Source: a virus
Length of the DNA: 39,189 bases
Virus record (IMG/VR): IMGVR_UViG_3300048592_000328
Span: 1-39,189 of that record
Strand: one strand, 5' to 3'
Below are positions 29,755 to 37,533 of this stretch, one piece after another (the first letter of the stretch is position 1; each line of letters starts with the position of its first letter). The translations under genes were made by a program, and so were the position numbers. A model generated the notes under the pieces. It was given only the letters and a program-made list of their open reading frames with translations, had not been told where the DNA came from and made no database searches.

Positions 29755-30084
29755 ATGCTAAAAAAGTTTTATGTAAAGGACTTTATAAACATCGAAGAAT
29801 TCGGGATTGATGAGGCAAGCTATGTTTGCATCAATCTTCCCGACTATAAAGCTAAGGGTATTTTTGCTCGGCGGGCAGCGGCAGCAAAAGAGCAATTAGA
29901 CTTTTATGATGTTTTCGTTAACACAGCAGAGGAGCTTGTTACCGAAGTTAACATCATCTTTGTAGATTCTAATGAACCTATGCTTACGAGCTTTTCTGAG
30001 CTTGGTTCAAGCGCGATTGCTGATGAGTTTATGAAGTTTTTTATGGAGCTTGTTAAAAACGGTTTTGTACCAAAAAAGAAATAG
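29755..30084 (+). CDS. Tail assembly chaperone (G-type protein)
   Basis: 109 residues, ATG with GAAAGGGAG upstream. It sits between the tail tube and the tape measure, and its end carries the slippery sequence CCAAAAAAG. Helical, acidic in its C-terminal half. It is the G-type chaperone of the G/GT pair. Confidence 0.85.
   Translation: MLKKFYVKDFINIEEFGIDEASYVCINLPDYKAKGIFARRAAAAKEQLDFYDVFVNTAEELVTEVNIIFVDSNEPMLTSFSELGSSAIADEFMKFFMELVKNGFVPKKK
30072..30078 (+). promoter_or_regulatory. Programmed -1 frameshift site A AAA AAG
   Basis: The heptamer A AAA AAG lies at 30072-30078, in the zero frame as CCA AAA AAG, followed by AAA and then the TAG stop at 30082-30084. A shift of -1 joins the zero frame to the frame of 30150-30332. 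This is the efficient slippery type used by many phages at the G/GT junction. Confidence 0.85.
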
Positions 30085-30332
30085 ACCAGCTGAGATTTTC
30101 AACAAAATGTTGGTACAAGGGCATTAATGATGGGATACACCCGGAGTCAATGCCTTTTTTATCATTGTACTCAGAGCGAAAAATTTTGGCTGGTCTGGGT
30201 TTTACCTCTGATTTAAATGAGCTTGATTGCTATACTGTAAACATGCTTGTAAATATAGAGGCAGAGATAAGAAAGCAGGAAGCTGAGGAACGCAAGAAGG
30301 CTTCAAAAGGAAGGGGGAGGCGTGGCAAATAA
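30078..30332 (+). CDS. GT extension of the tail assembly chaperone (made by -1 frameshift)
   Basis: From the slippery site the -1 frame reads EIDQLRFSTKCWYKGINDG... with no stop until 30332, giving a fused product of about 192 residues (108 from G plus 84). The ATG at 30150 that starts a separate frame has no ribosome site, so the fusion is the likely product. It ends in a basic tail (KKASKGRGRRGK) and overlaps the tape-measure start by 11 bp. Confidence 0.8.
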   Translation, partial: EIDQLRFSTKCWYKGINDGIHPESMPFLSLYSERKILAGLGFTSDLNELDCYTVNMLVNIEAEIRKQEAEERKKASKGRGRRGK

Positions 30333-33300
30333 TATAGATTTGACCGCTACGTTTGACACTACAGACGCAATCAAATCAGTAAATAAATTTGGGACGGAAG
30401 CGAGTAAGTCAATTGACGGTGTTAATAAGTCGGTTGATACTTTACAAAAAAACGTTGATGAAACTTCCAAAAGAAAATTCAACATTGATACAAGCTCGGC
30501 AAAGGATGCACTTGAAGGGCTTAAAAAGACAATCGTAGGATTTGGCGCGGCCTATCTTTCTTTCAATGCTATCTCTGGTTTTGTCGGAAAGATCGTATCG
30601 GAGTCAATTGAGGCAGAAAATAGCCTTAATCAGCTTAATGCGGCACTGGCAAGAAATGGTCAGCTAACGGCGCAGACATCAAAGTCAATGGAACAGTTTG
30701 CTTCGGCTATGATGCAAGCATCAACTGTCGATGATGATGTTATCACAGGGCAGCTTGCCATTGCGCTTAACTTCACAAAGTCGGCTACGCAAGCACAGCA
30801 GCTTGTACAGGCTGCCATGAATCTATCGGCAGCAATGAAAATTGATCTTGGCACTGCTGTTGAATATTTGGGCAAAAGTTTGGACGGTACGGCTGGGCGT
30901 CTTGTCGAAATGGTGCCAAGTCTTCGCGGCATGTCTGCAGAGGCTTTAAAAGCTGGTGGAGCTATCCAAGGAGTTAACCAGCAATTTGCAGGAGCGGCAG
31001 CGGCGGAAATCAACACTTTCAAGGGTGCTATAGATCAATTGACTAACGCCTATGGTAATTATGCAGCGGCACTTGGTGACGCGATAACTCAAAACCCTGT
31101 CCTGATACAATCTATAAAAGAGATATCTAGGTATTATGGTCTTGCTACGGATCAAGTGAAAGACGGAACAAGCGCAATGATTGACTTTGTCAATCGTGGT
31201 CTTTTGGTTGTTCTGCAGGGTGTTAGGGATATGATTCCTTCTCTCAATATTCTTTCAACTTTTCTTCGTTCTATATTCTTCATTGTTGAAACTTTAGTTG
31301 ATGGATTTAAAAGTTTTGGTGATGTTCTTAGACTTGTCGGGAATTCGTGGTTATGGCTTGTTGGTACACTTGACGGTAAAAAATCTGCCCTTGATGCTAT
31401 CGATGATTCTTTAAATTCTATCAATAATCGCGCTAAGGATATTGAGAAGAATTGGAAAAATCTTTTTAAAGATAGCTTTGATACAAAATCTCTCAAGGAA
31501 ATAGATGACGCTCTCAATAGGATTCAAAAGAGCGCGAAAGATGGCGTCAAAGTAGACGTTAAACCAAATGTTGAATTACCAAAAGATTTAAAGACAACTA
31601 TCGGCGCAGATATTAAGGCTGGAGATATAAAAGCTCCTGACCTTGAAAAAATAAATGGCGGTAATATATCGAAGGAATTCCAAGACTATCTCGATTTCAT
31701 GGCACCATTCTCCGAGGCTGGTGACAAGCTCGCTAACTTCATTGATAGTGATAAAAATTGGAATGAATTTTTTGGTGAGTTTGAAGAAACACCAAAAACA
31801 TTGGGTGAAAAATTAAAATCAATTGCAAAGGGTGCAATCAACCAACTTCCTACAAATGTAAAAGCAAGCCTAGCTGATATGGCTTCCAATATGCTTATTG
31901 GTATAGGAGAGGTTTTTTATTATCTCAAGAAAAACGCAGAGCCATTGGTTAAAAGCTCATTTGCTGCAATTAGTGGAGCAATATCTGCAGTAGCACAGGG
32001 CGCAGAAGGTGCTAAAAAGTATGTTCCTGAGATGTTATCAAACATCATGCAAGGAGTAGGCGGCGCGGTAGGTTCAATATGGGGTCCAGTAGGTTCTGCG
32101 ATTGGCACAGGAATCGGTGGAATATTCGGCGAACAAATCAAACTGGCATCTCTACCAAGGGAAGAAATTGAAAAGAAGATAACAGAATTCTTTGACGAGA
32201 TACCAAAGGTTCTTAACCGTATCCTTGATAACCTTCCTATGATTGCCGAGAAAATGGGTGATAACCTTCCCGGTATGTTCCTTAAGATTTTCGAGGCTAT
32301 CCCTTATATCCTTGAGGCTTCAGTTAAAGTCATGGAAGGGATAGGAGAATCTGCAGCTTTAGATAATCAGGCATGGGCTGCCATACTTCCTGAGATATTT
32401 GTTGCAATATGGACTAGCGCGGCACTTGGCATCAAATACTTTGTGCAAGGATTTGCAAGAGGGGCAGAACGCTACTTCTCAGAAAAAGGCGCAGAGATAG
32501 TAAGAATTACAAGTGAGAAGCTTAACGCTATCGGAAAAGTATGGACTGAAAAGCTTGAAGGTATCCGTAAAGCCTTTAAACAGATTAGCTTTGAAAATGC
32601 TTTCAAGGGCTTTGGTTCACTCTTAAGTGGAATTCTTAATTCATGGGTAAACTTCTTAACTGGTGTTGAGAAGCTCGGCGGCTTTCTGTCAGCAGGATTC
32701 AAGGGGCTTCTTGACCTAGTATCAACTACGTTTGGAGATTTGGGCACACAGATAAATGATGCTGTGTCAAATTTCTTTGGTCAATTCGGTATATCGATTG
32801 ATTCTATTGCAGGCGGTTTTGAATATTACAAAAAAGCAATTGGTGAAAAGATAAATCAACTTGGCAGGGATATCAACAACGCAGTTACAAATGGCCTTAA
32901 AGGACTGTGGGATGGAATCATCAATTTCTTCAATTCAATCTCAAACGCGGTTTATGAGGCTGGAAAGAATCTACTTGAGGGGTTGATACCCGGTCTTAAA
33001 GATAACCTCTCACAATTCGGTTTAAGCCTATCTAATGGGCTTTCGGACTTTGGGGGGAAAGTGGTTAGTACTCTCAAGGATTCGGTAGGGCAGTTTTTTA
33101 GTGGTGACCGGCTCAAAGAGATGTTTGACGCAATCAAGAATGGTCTAACTGACATATTTAAGAAGCTCGATCCGAGCAAACTTCTTGAAGAAATATCCAT
33201 TGGCGGTGGCGGCGGTGGACAGGGACTTATCCCAAATAGTGTACCCATACTTGGAGCACTGGCAACCGGTGGCATAGTACCTTCCGGTTATCCTGATGAC

Positions 33301-33564
33301 TCCTATCCTGCCCTTCTCACTTCAGGCGAAGTTGTCGTACCCGCTGCAACAACGCCAAACCTCTTTAGCTTGATCGATAGGCTATCGAAGGGGGCAGCAA
33401 CGGGCGCAGCTGACAACACAGCTACAAATCAAACTAATGAGCTTTTGAGGCAACTCATAAACATGATGGCTAGTCAGCAACAAGTTGTTGAGGTTAAACT
33501 TGACAGAGACACATTAGCCAGAGCAATCATCGCACTAAATAAAGACAATAGGAGGCTTGCATAA
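30322..33564 (+). CDS. Tape measure protein
   Basis: 1080 residues from GTG 30322, with GGGGGAGGC upstream, the longest gene in the window. The first 250 residues are helical and Ala/Ser/Lys rich (IDLTATFDTTDAIKSVNKFG, NSLNQLNAALARNGQLT, AAMKIDLGTAVEYLGKSLDG). A central part is hydrophobic and Gly-rich (GGVGSAIGTGIGGIFG). The C-terminus has the conserved TMP motif ATGGIVPSGYPDDSYPALL, then SGEVVVP. The length predicts a tail of about 160 nm at 1.5 angstrom per residue. It fixes tail length and may aid DNA entry. Confidence 0.9.
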   Translation: MANNIDLTATFDTTDAIKSVNKFGTEASKSIDGVNKSVDTLQKNVDETSKRKFNIDTSSAKDALEGLKKTIVGFGAAYLSFNAISGFVGKIVSESIEAENSLNQLNAALARNGQLTAQTSKSMEQFASAMMQASTVDDDVITGQLAIALNFTKSATQAQQLVQAAMNLSAAMKIDLGTAVEYLGKSLDGTAGRLVEMVPSLRGMSAEALKAGGAIQGVNQQFAGAAAAEINTFKGAIDQLTNAYGNYAAALGDAITQNPVLIQSIKEISRYYGLATDQVKDGTSAMIDFVNRGLLVVLQGVRDMIPSLNILSTFLRSIFFIVETLVDGFKSFGDVLRLVGNSWLWLVGTLDGKKSALDAIDDSLNSINNRAKDIEKNWKNLFKDSFDTKSLKEIDDALNRIQKSAKDGVKVDVKPNVELPKDLKTTIGADIKAGDIKAPDLEKINGGNISKEFQDYLDFMAPFSEAGDKLANFIDSDKNWNEFFGEFEETPKTLGEKLKSIAKGAINQLPTNVKASLADMASNMLIGIGEVFYYLKKNAEPLVKSSFAAISGAISAVAQGAEGAKKYVPEMLSNIMQGVGGAVGSIWGPVGSAIGTGIGGIFGEQIKLASLPREEIEKKITEFFDEIPKVLNRILDNLPMIAEKMGDNLPGMFLKIFEAIPYILEASVKVMEGIGESAALDNQAWAAILPEIFVAIWTSAALGIKYFVQGFARGAERYFSEKGAEIVRITSEKLNAIGKVWTEKLEGIRKAFKQISFENAFKGFGSLLSGILNSWVNFLTGVEKLGGFLSAGFKGLLDLVSTTFGDLGTQINDAVSNFFGQFGISIDSIAGGFEYYKKAIGEKINQLGRDINNAVTNGLKGLWDGIINFFNSISNAVYEAGKNLLEGLIPGLKDNLSQFGLSLSNGLSDFGGKVVSTLKDSVGQFFSGDRLKEMFDAIKNGLTDIFKKLDPSKLLEEISIGGGGGGQGLIPNSVPILGALATGGIVPSGYPDDSYPALLTSGEVVVPAATTPNLFSLIDRLSKGAATGAADNTATNQTNELLRQLINMMASQQQVVEVKLDRDTLARAIIALNKDNRRLA

Positions 33565-34694
33565 TGGCCGGAGAAGGTTCAGCTTGCGAGACAAGGTTCA
33601 TGTATATCAATAGCCTACTTTACGGCTCTATCACTTCCTATTCAAGCTACATGACAGGCTTTCCGGCTTCCAATGTTGTGATGATGAATAGAGCCAATCT
33701 GTGGGTTACTAATGGAAACTTTACGATTAACTCACTTAACAACAAGCTCTATATCAACATAGCTTTAGTTGGAAATTACACCATAACGCTAACAAGCGCA
33801 AAATATACAGGTACAACTTTAGCGGCTCATATTACTGCAGCAATTCTTTCTGCTACAGGAAGGAATATAACTTGCGCATACACTACCGATTATAAATTTG
33901 CTTGGGAGTCGGTAGCAGAAAACTTTACATTGCGCGGTACGCAGACAAGCGCGGCTGTGTGGTACGATATCGGACTTATCGGAGGTACTGACGTTTATAT
34001 ACCGACAACTTCGGAGTTTGAGGGAGAAGTAAGAATACACACAAGCGAGTATATTTACTTTGACCTCGGCTATTCCATGGATATCTCTTTCTTTGCTCTT
34101 ATGCCTCAACGAAACTATGCGAACATGCTAACGGCAGGCGCAACGATAAACGTCAAGGCATCGAATCTAAACGATATCACAACTGCACCTTTTAGCGTTA
34201 ATGTCCCGGCAGGAGCGGAAGGAAGCTACTATTTCTTTGAAACTGGTACGCCAATCACTTATCGTTATGTCTGGTTTACAATTATAGATCCCGCTAATCC
34301 TTTTGGGCCAAACCTTGTATTTAGCCAGCTTTTCATGGGCGGATATATCGCGCTACCTAACCGCACTGTTGATTCTGGGTTTACAATTCAGGACGTTGAC
34401 AGGGCGTTACGGACAGAGTCACAGGCGGGCGGGCTTTATTTTGAACGCTATGGACGGCATAAGAGATATTCAGGTCTTAAGTTTTCAAATATGACAAGGG
34501 CAGAAACTGCAGCGGTACAACAGCTTTACTATGATATCGGAAAGTCAAACAACTTCTATCTATCAATCGATAGCGGAAACTTCAATAATGACATAGAGGC
34601 TTTCACAAATATAGGCGTTTTTGAGAATGATCCAACGATAACAGCAAAACCTGCAAATTTCTTTGACGCCAACTTTGAATTTAGGACAAACTAA
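33564..34694 (+). CDS. Distal tail-type protein, 376 aa
   Basis: Starts at the stop of the tape measure (TAATG). The N-terminal part, MAGEGSACETRFMYINSLLYGSI, leads into a beta module (NNKLYINIALVGNYTITLTSAKYTGTTLAAHITAAILSATGRNITCAYTTDYKFA, then WYDIGLIGGTDVYIPTTSEFEG) of the type inserted in the tail tube protein. The remainder is beta-rich (YIYFDLGYSMDISFFALMP; GLKFSNMTRAETAAVQQLY), which fits a distal tail or adaptor protein at the tail tip. Identity is inferred from position and pattern. Confidence 0.65.
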   Translation: MAGEGSACETRFMYINSLLYGSITSYSSYMTGFPASNVVMMNRANLWVTNGNFTINSLNNKLYINIALVGNYTITLTSAKYTGTTLAAHITAAILSATGRNITCAYTTDYKFAWESVAENFTLRGTQTSAAVWYDIGLIGGTDVYIPTTSEFEGEVRIHTSEYIYFDLGYSMDISFFALMPQRNYANMLTAGATINVKASNLNDITTAPFSVNVPAGAEGSYYFFETGTPITYRYVWFTIIDPANPFGPNLVFSQLFMGGYIALPNRTVDSGFTIQDVDRALRTESQAGGLYFERYGRHKRYSGLKFSNMTRAETAAVQQLYYDIGKSNNFYLSIDSGNFNNDIEAFTNIGVFENDPTITAKPANFFDANFEFRTN

Positions 34695-34695
34695 A

Positions 34696-35199
34696 ATGAC
34701 TTTCGGAACATATGCACAGCGTCAACTGTTCTTTGAGCCAGAGCTTAATACTCCATTCGTTGTGGCATATTCACAGCCAGATGAAAGCGGAGTTTTGAGG
34801 CATATCAGGGTGAGATATATCATCACAGATAATTTCACAGATGATTGCACCATCTATCTTCGCGTAGTTGATTATTACGATACAACAGAAGTGATAGAGA
34901 CATCTTCTCCCATTGTTCTTTCTGATTTCACGCTACCAACAGGCAAGCAGTTTAGGCAAGGGTGGATTAGATTTGATTTTTCTGGCACCAAGACAATTGC
35001 AAAGGAAAATACATATCGAATCGAGATGCTTTACAATTGCACTGACTACGATAGCGCAGATGATCGCTTTTTGATGTTTGCTGTTGATTATCCGTTCAGG
35101 ACATATGACACAAGCGGAAGTACTGACCCATTTACCAATTGTTATATTGAACATCAAATATTCACCGAAAGGCTTTACGATGACTTTGTTGTACGTTGA
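34696..35199 (+). CDS. Small tail-tip protein, 167 aa
   Basis: Starts at ATG 34696, one base after the stop before, rather than the earlier in-frame ATG at 34663. All-beta, rich in Asp, Thr and Phe (RHIRVRYIITDNFTDDCTIYLRVVDYYD, then GWIRFDFSGTKT). It overlaps the hub gene by 20 bp. Probably a tail-tip component. Confidence 0.6.
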   Translation: MTFGTYAQRQLFFEPELNTPFVVAYSQPDESGVLRHIRVRYIITDNFTDDCTIYLRVVDYYDTTEVIETSSPIVLSDFTLPTGKQFRQGWIRFDFSGTKTIAKENTYRIEMLYNCTDYDSADDRFLMFAVDYPFRTYDTSGSTDPFTNCYIEHQIFTERLYDDFVVR

Positions 35200-37522
35200 C
35201 GAATCGAGTATTGATAAAGCTCTTTTCGCTAAAATATCGCCAAGGCTATTAACAACATTAGTAGCGCACTCTGGAAACATAAAAAAATTCACAGTAAGTG
35301 ATTTTGTTGACAGCATAGAAATCCCTGGCCTACATGATAAAAACATTGTCCAAGTTTTTGATTATGATGATTTGAATACAGTTGGTGAATGGTTTTGGGA
35401 TCGAGACAATGAAACTGTTTATGTCTATTATACTAGCGCAGTCCCTAAAAAAATTGTGGTGTTTGTATCTTTGTTTGTAACGACTAGCTTTGATGTTTTA
35501 GCCATATGTGATCCGGATAATACTAACAACCAAAATAGAATTATATGGCGTAATAGACTGCAGGAGACATCATTTAGTCAATCTGTAGAGGATCAACTAA
35601 ATGGGAAGCTTGGTATAACCACAACTTCAATATCACTCATCAACAATGATTCATTTTATAACTATCTTGCTTCTGATAACTACTCGCTAAAAAATGCCCC
35701 GGTTAAGGTTTGGGTAGTTATCAATCAGTTTTCAAACAGAACTTTGATTTTCAAAGGAATGTGTCAAAATGCTTCTTTTAGCGATAGCAATCTGAATTTA
35801 GAGATAATTGAGCAGACGAAGCTATTGCAACAAGACGCAACTTATGGCGATGATATCCTGTGGACTAACATCAACAAAACAACATGGCCTAATTCAAGGG
35901 ATGAAGATCAAAATAAATTTATACCCTACCATCTTTCACTATCATCCATCAAAACAGCTAAGGAGACAAAGGGCGTTTTTTATAGCGGTTTTGTGACGAC
36001 ATATTTTTCTGAATTTAATTTTTTTGATGTAGATCCAAGAACAGACTACAAAGGTATTTATGTTGGTACTCAACCACAAGGTGATGTTGGTTATTCACCC
36101 GGCAAAAAATATGCTGTTTGCCGTGGCATAATCATCACAAATGACCATAGAACCAACAAAACAACAGCGCCGGTATTGTTTCAATATTTTCTTGGTAGTG
36201 ATATTTTAGATTATAAAATAACTGTGTCAGGTACGGATTATTTTGCAGAATGGATCATCGATGTTTCAAACGCCACAACTTTAAACCTAATCAAAGAAGT
36301 TTATCCGGGCATGAGAACGTGGCTTTACAATAAGACCACAAATACATATTTAGCAGATGAAACAATTATAACCAGAGTTGACACAGTAAACAAGATTATC
36401 GGTCTAAGAAAACATATCTACATGACTGACACTAACAATATTCATTCTACTGGTACTGATGAATTTTCCTTGAAATATGCTGGTCCAACAGTTTATACGA
36501 TGAAAGATGGAATACCGGTTTATTTACCAAAGGCAAATTATTATTTTACAGATGAAAATACTTCAAATTCATCTGGTCTTAGCTCTCCAATTTCTTATCT
36601 TGTTGTGACATATGATTATAATGCTGGCTCTAAATATACCTACTATTTTGACAATACTATTCAGCAATGGGATTTATATCCAGCTTCGTTTGCTGGAACG
36701 AGTACTGATGATGTTCCAGAATTAGAATATTATGTAAGGTTTTATAGCGCGATTAGTCCCAATTCAACGCGAGGAGAGATAGCTTCAGCATTATCAAGAA
36801 CATATTACTCTACCAAAGGAATAAAAGCGGATAATTTTTTTAACACAACAATATCTGGTGAGATATCTAACACAGATTTAACATCATCATTTTATAATTA
36901 TAGATTAAGGCTTGGATCTACTGCTTACAACGATGTTGTAGTGTCAGACGTGATACAGAATTCAGCTAAAACCTATGTTGATGTATTAGAGCAACTTCTA
37001 TATTCATCATTTGGTTTCATGGTCACGAACAAAAATGGATATATTGAGATAAGGCTTTTTGAGAATGAACCATTCGGCACTACTCTTTTAGAATTAACGG
37101 AAGATGATGTAAAAGATAGGTCCATTACTTCTGACAACGATTTTTCAGATTTTTCGTCAATTGTTAATTCGAAAAATATACACGATACTGTGGAAGCTAA
37201 TATCGAAGGCAGTGATAGTGATATGAAAATCCTTGTTGGTGATATCCGCTATAATTATACACACTACTCAAAGACAATGGGTTTTTATAACGACTATGTT
37301 AAAGATAGATTGCAAGCTTATAAATTCAGGTCATTAAAAAAATATACGTTCACGATAATCAACAAAGGGTATGAATTAACACCCGGTGATAGAATCAACA
37401 TATCTTTCAGCAATTCAGGCAAGTGGTTGGGTAGCGACACAACTAAAAATTTGTTTATAATAAGAGTAAATAAGGCACTATCTGGAGTTGTGGTAACCTG
37501 TATTGAAAACATTTTTCCATAA
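35180..37522 (+). CDS. Tail hub / central fibre-type protein, 780 aa
   Basis: Starts at ATG 35180, with GAAAGGC upstream. The N-terminal part (SSIDKALFAKISPRLLTTLVAHSG, DYDDLNTVGEWFWDRDNE) and a hub-like middle (IIEQTKLLQQD, ISLINNDSF) followed by a long beta-rich region with YINPGDRIN-like ends are of the tail-tip hub kind. It is followed by the large fibre gene at 37534, as hub genes usually are. Confidence 0.7.
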   Translation: MTLLYVDESSIDKALFAKISPRLLTTLVAHSGNIKKFTVSDFVDSIEIPGLHDKNIVQVFDYDDLNTVGEWFWDRDNETVYVYYTSAVPKKIVVFVSLFVTTSFDVLAICDPDNTNNQNRIIWRNRLQETSFSQSVEDQLNGKLGITTTSISLINNDSFYNYLASDNYSLKNAPVKVWVVINQFSNRTLIFKGMCQNASFSDSNLNLEIIEQTKLLQQDATYGDDILWTNINKTTWPNSRDEDQNKFIPYHLSLSSIKTAKETKGVFYSGFVTTYFSEFNFFDVDPRTDYKGIYVGTQPQGDVGYSPGKKYAVCRGIIITNDHRTNKTTAPVLFQYFLGSDILDYKITVSGTDYFAEWIIDVSNATTLNLIKEVYPGMRTWLYNKTTNTYLADETIITRVDTVNKIIGLRKHIYMTDTNNIHSTGTDEFSLKYAGPTVYTMKDGIPVYLPKANYYFTDENTSNSSGLSSPISYLVVTYDYNAGSKYTYYFDNTIQQWDLYPASFAGTSTDDVPELEYYVRFYSAISPNSTRGEIASALSRTYYSTKGIKADNFFNTTISGEISNTDLTSSFYNYRLRLGSTAYNDVVVSDVIQNSAKTYVDVLEQLLYSSFGFMVTNKNGYIEIRLFENEPFGTTLLELTEDDVKDRSITSDNDFSDFSSIVNSKNIHDTVEANIEGSDSDMKILVGDIRYNYTHYSKTMGFYNDYVKDRLQAYKFRSLKKYTFTIINKGYELTPGDRINISFSNSGKWLGSDTTKNLFIIRVNKALSGVVVTCIENIFP

Positions 37523-37533
37523 AGGAAATTAAA

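Noticed and set aside
30150-30332. A free-standing gene starting at the ATG at 30150
   Set aside because: No ribosome site; the frame continues upstream to the slippery site, so it is the GT extension.
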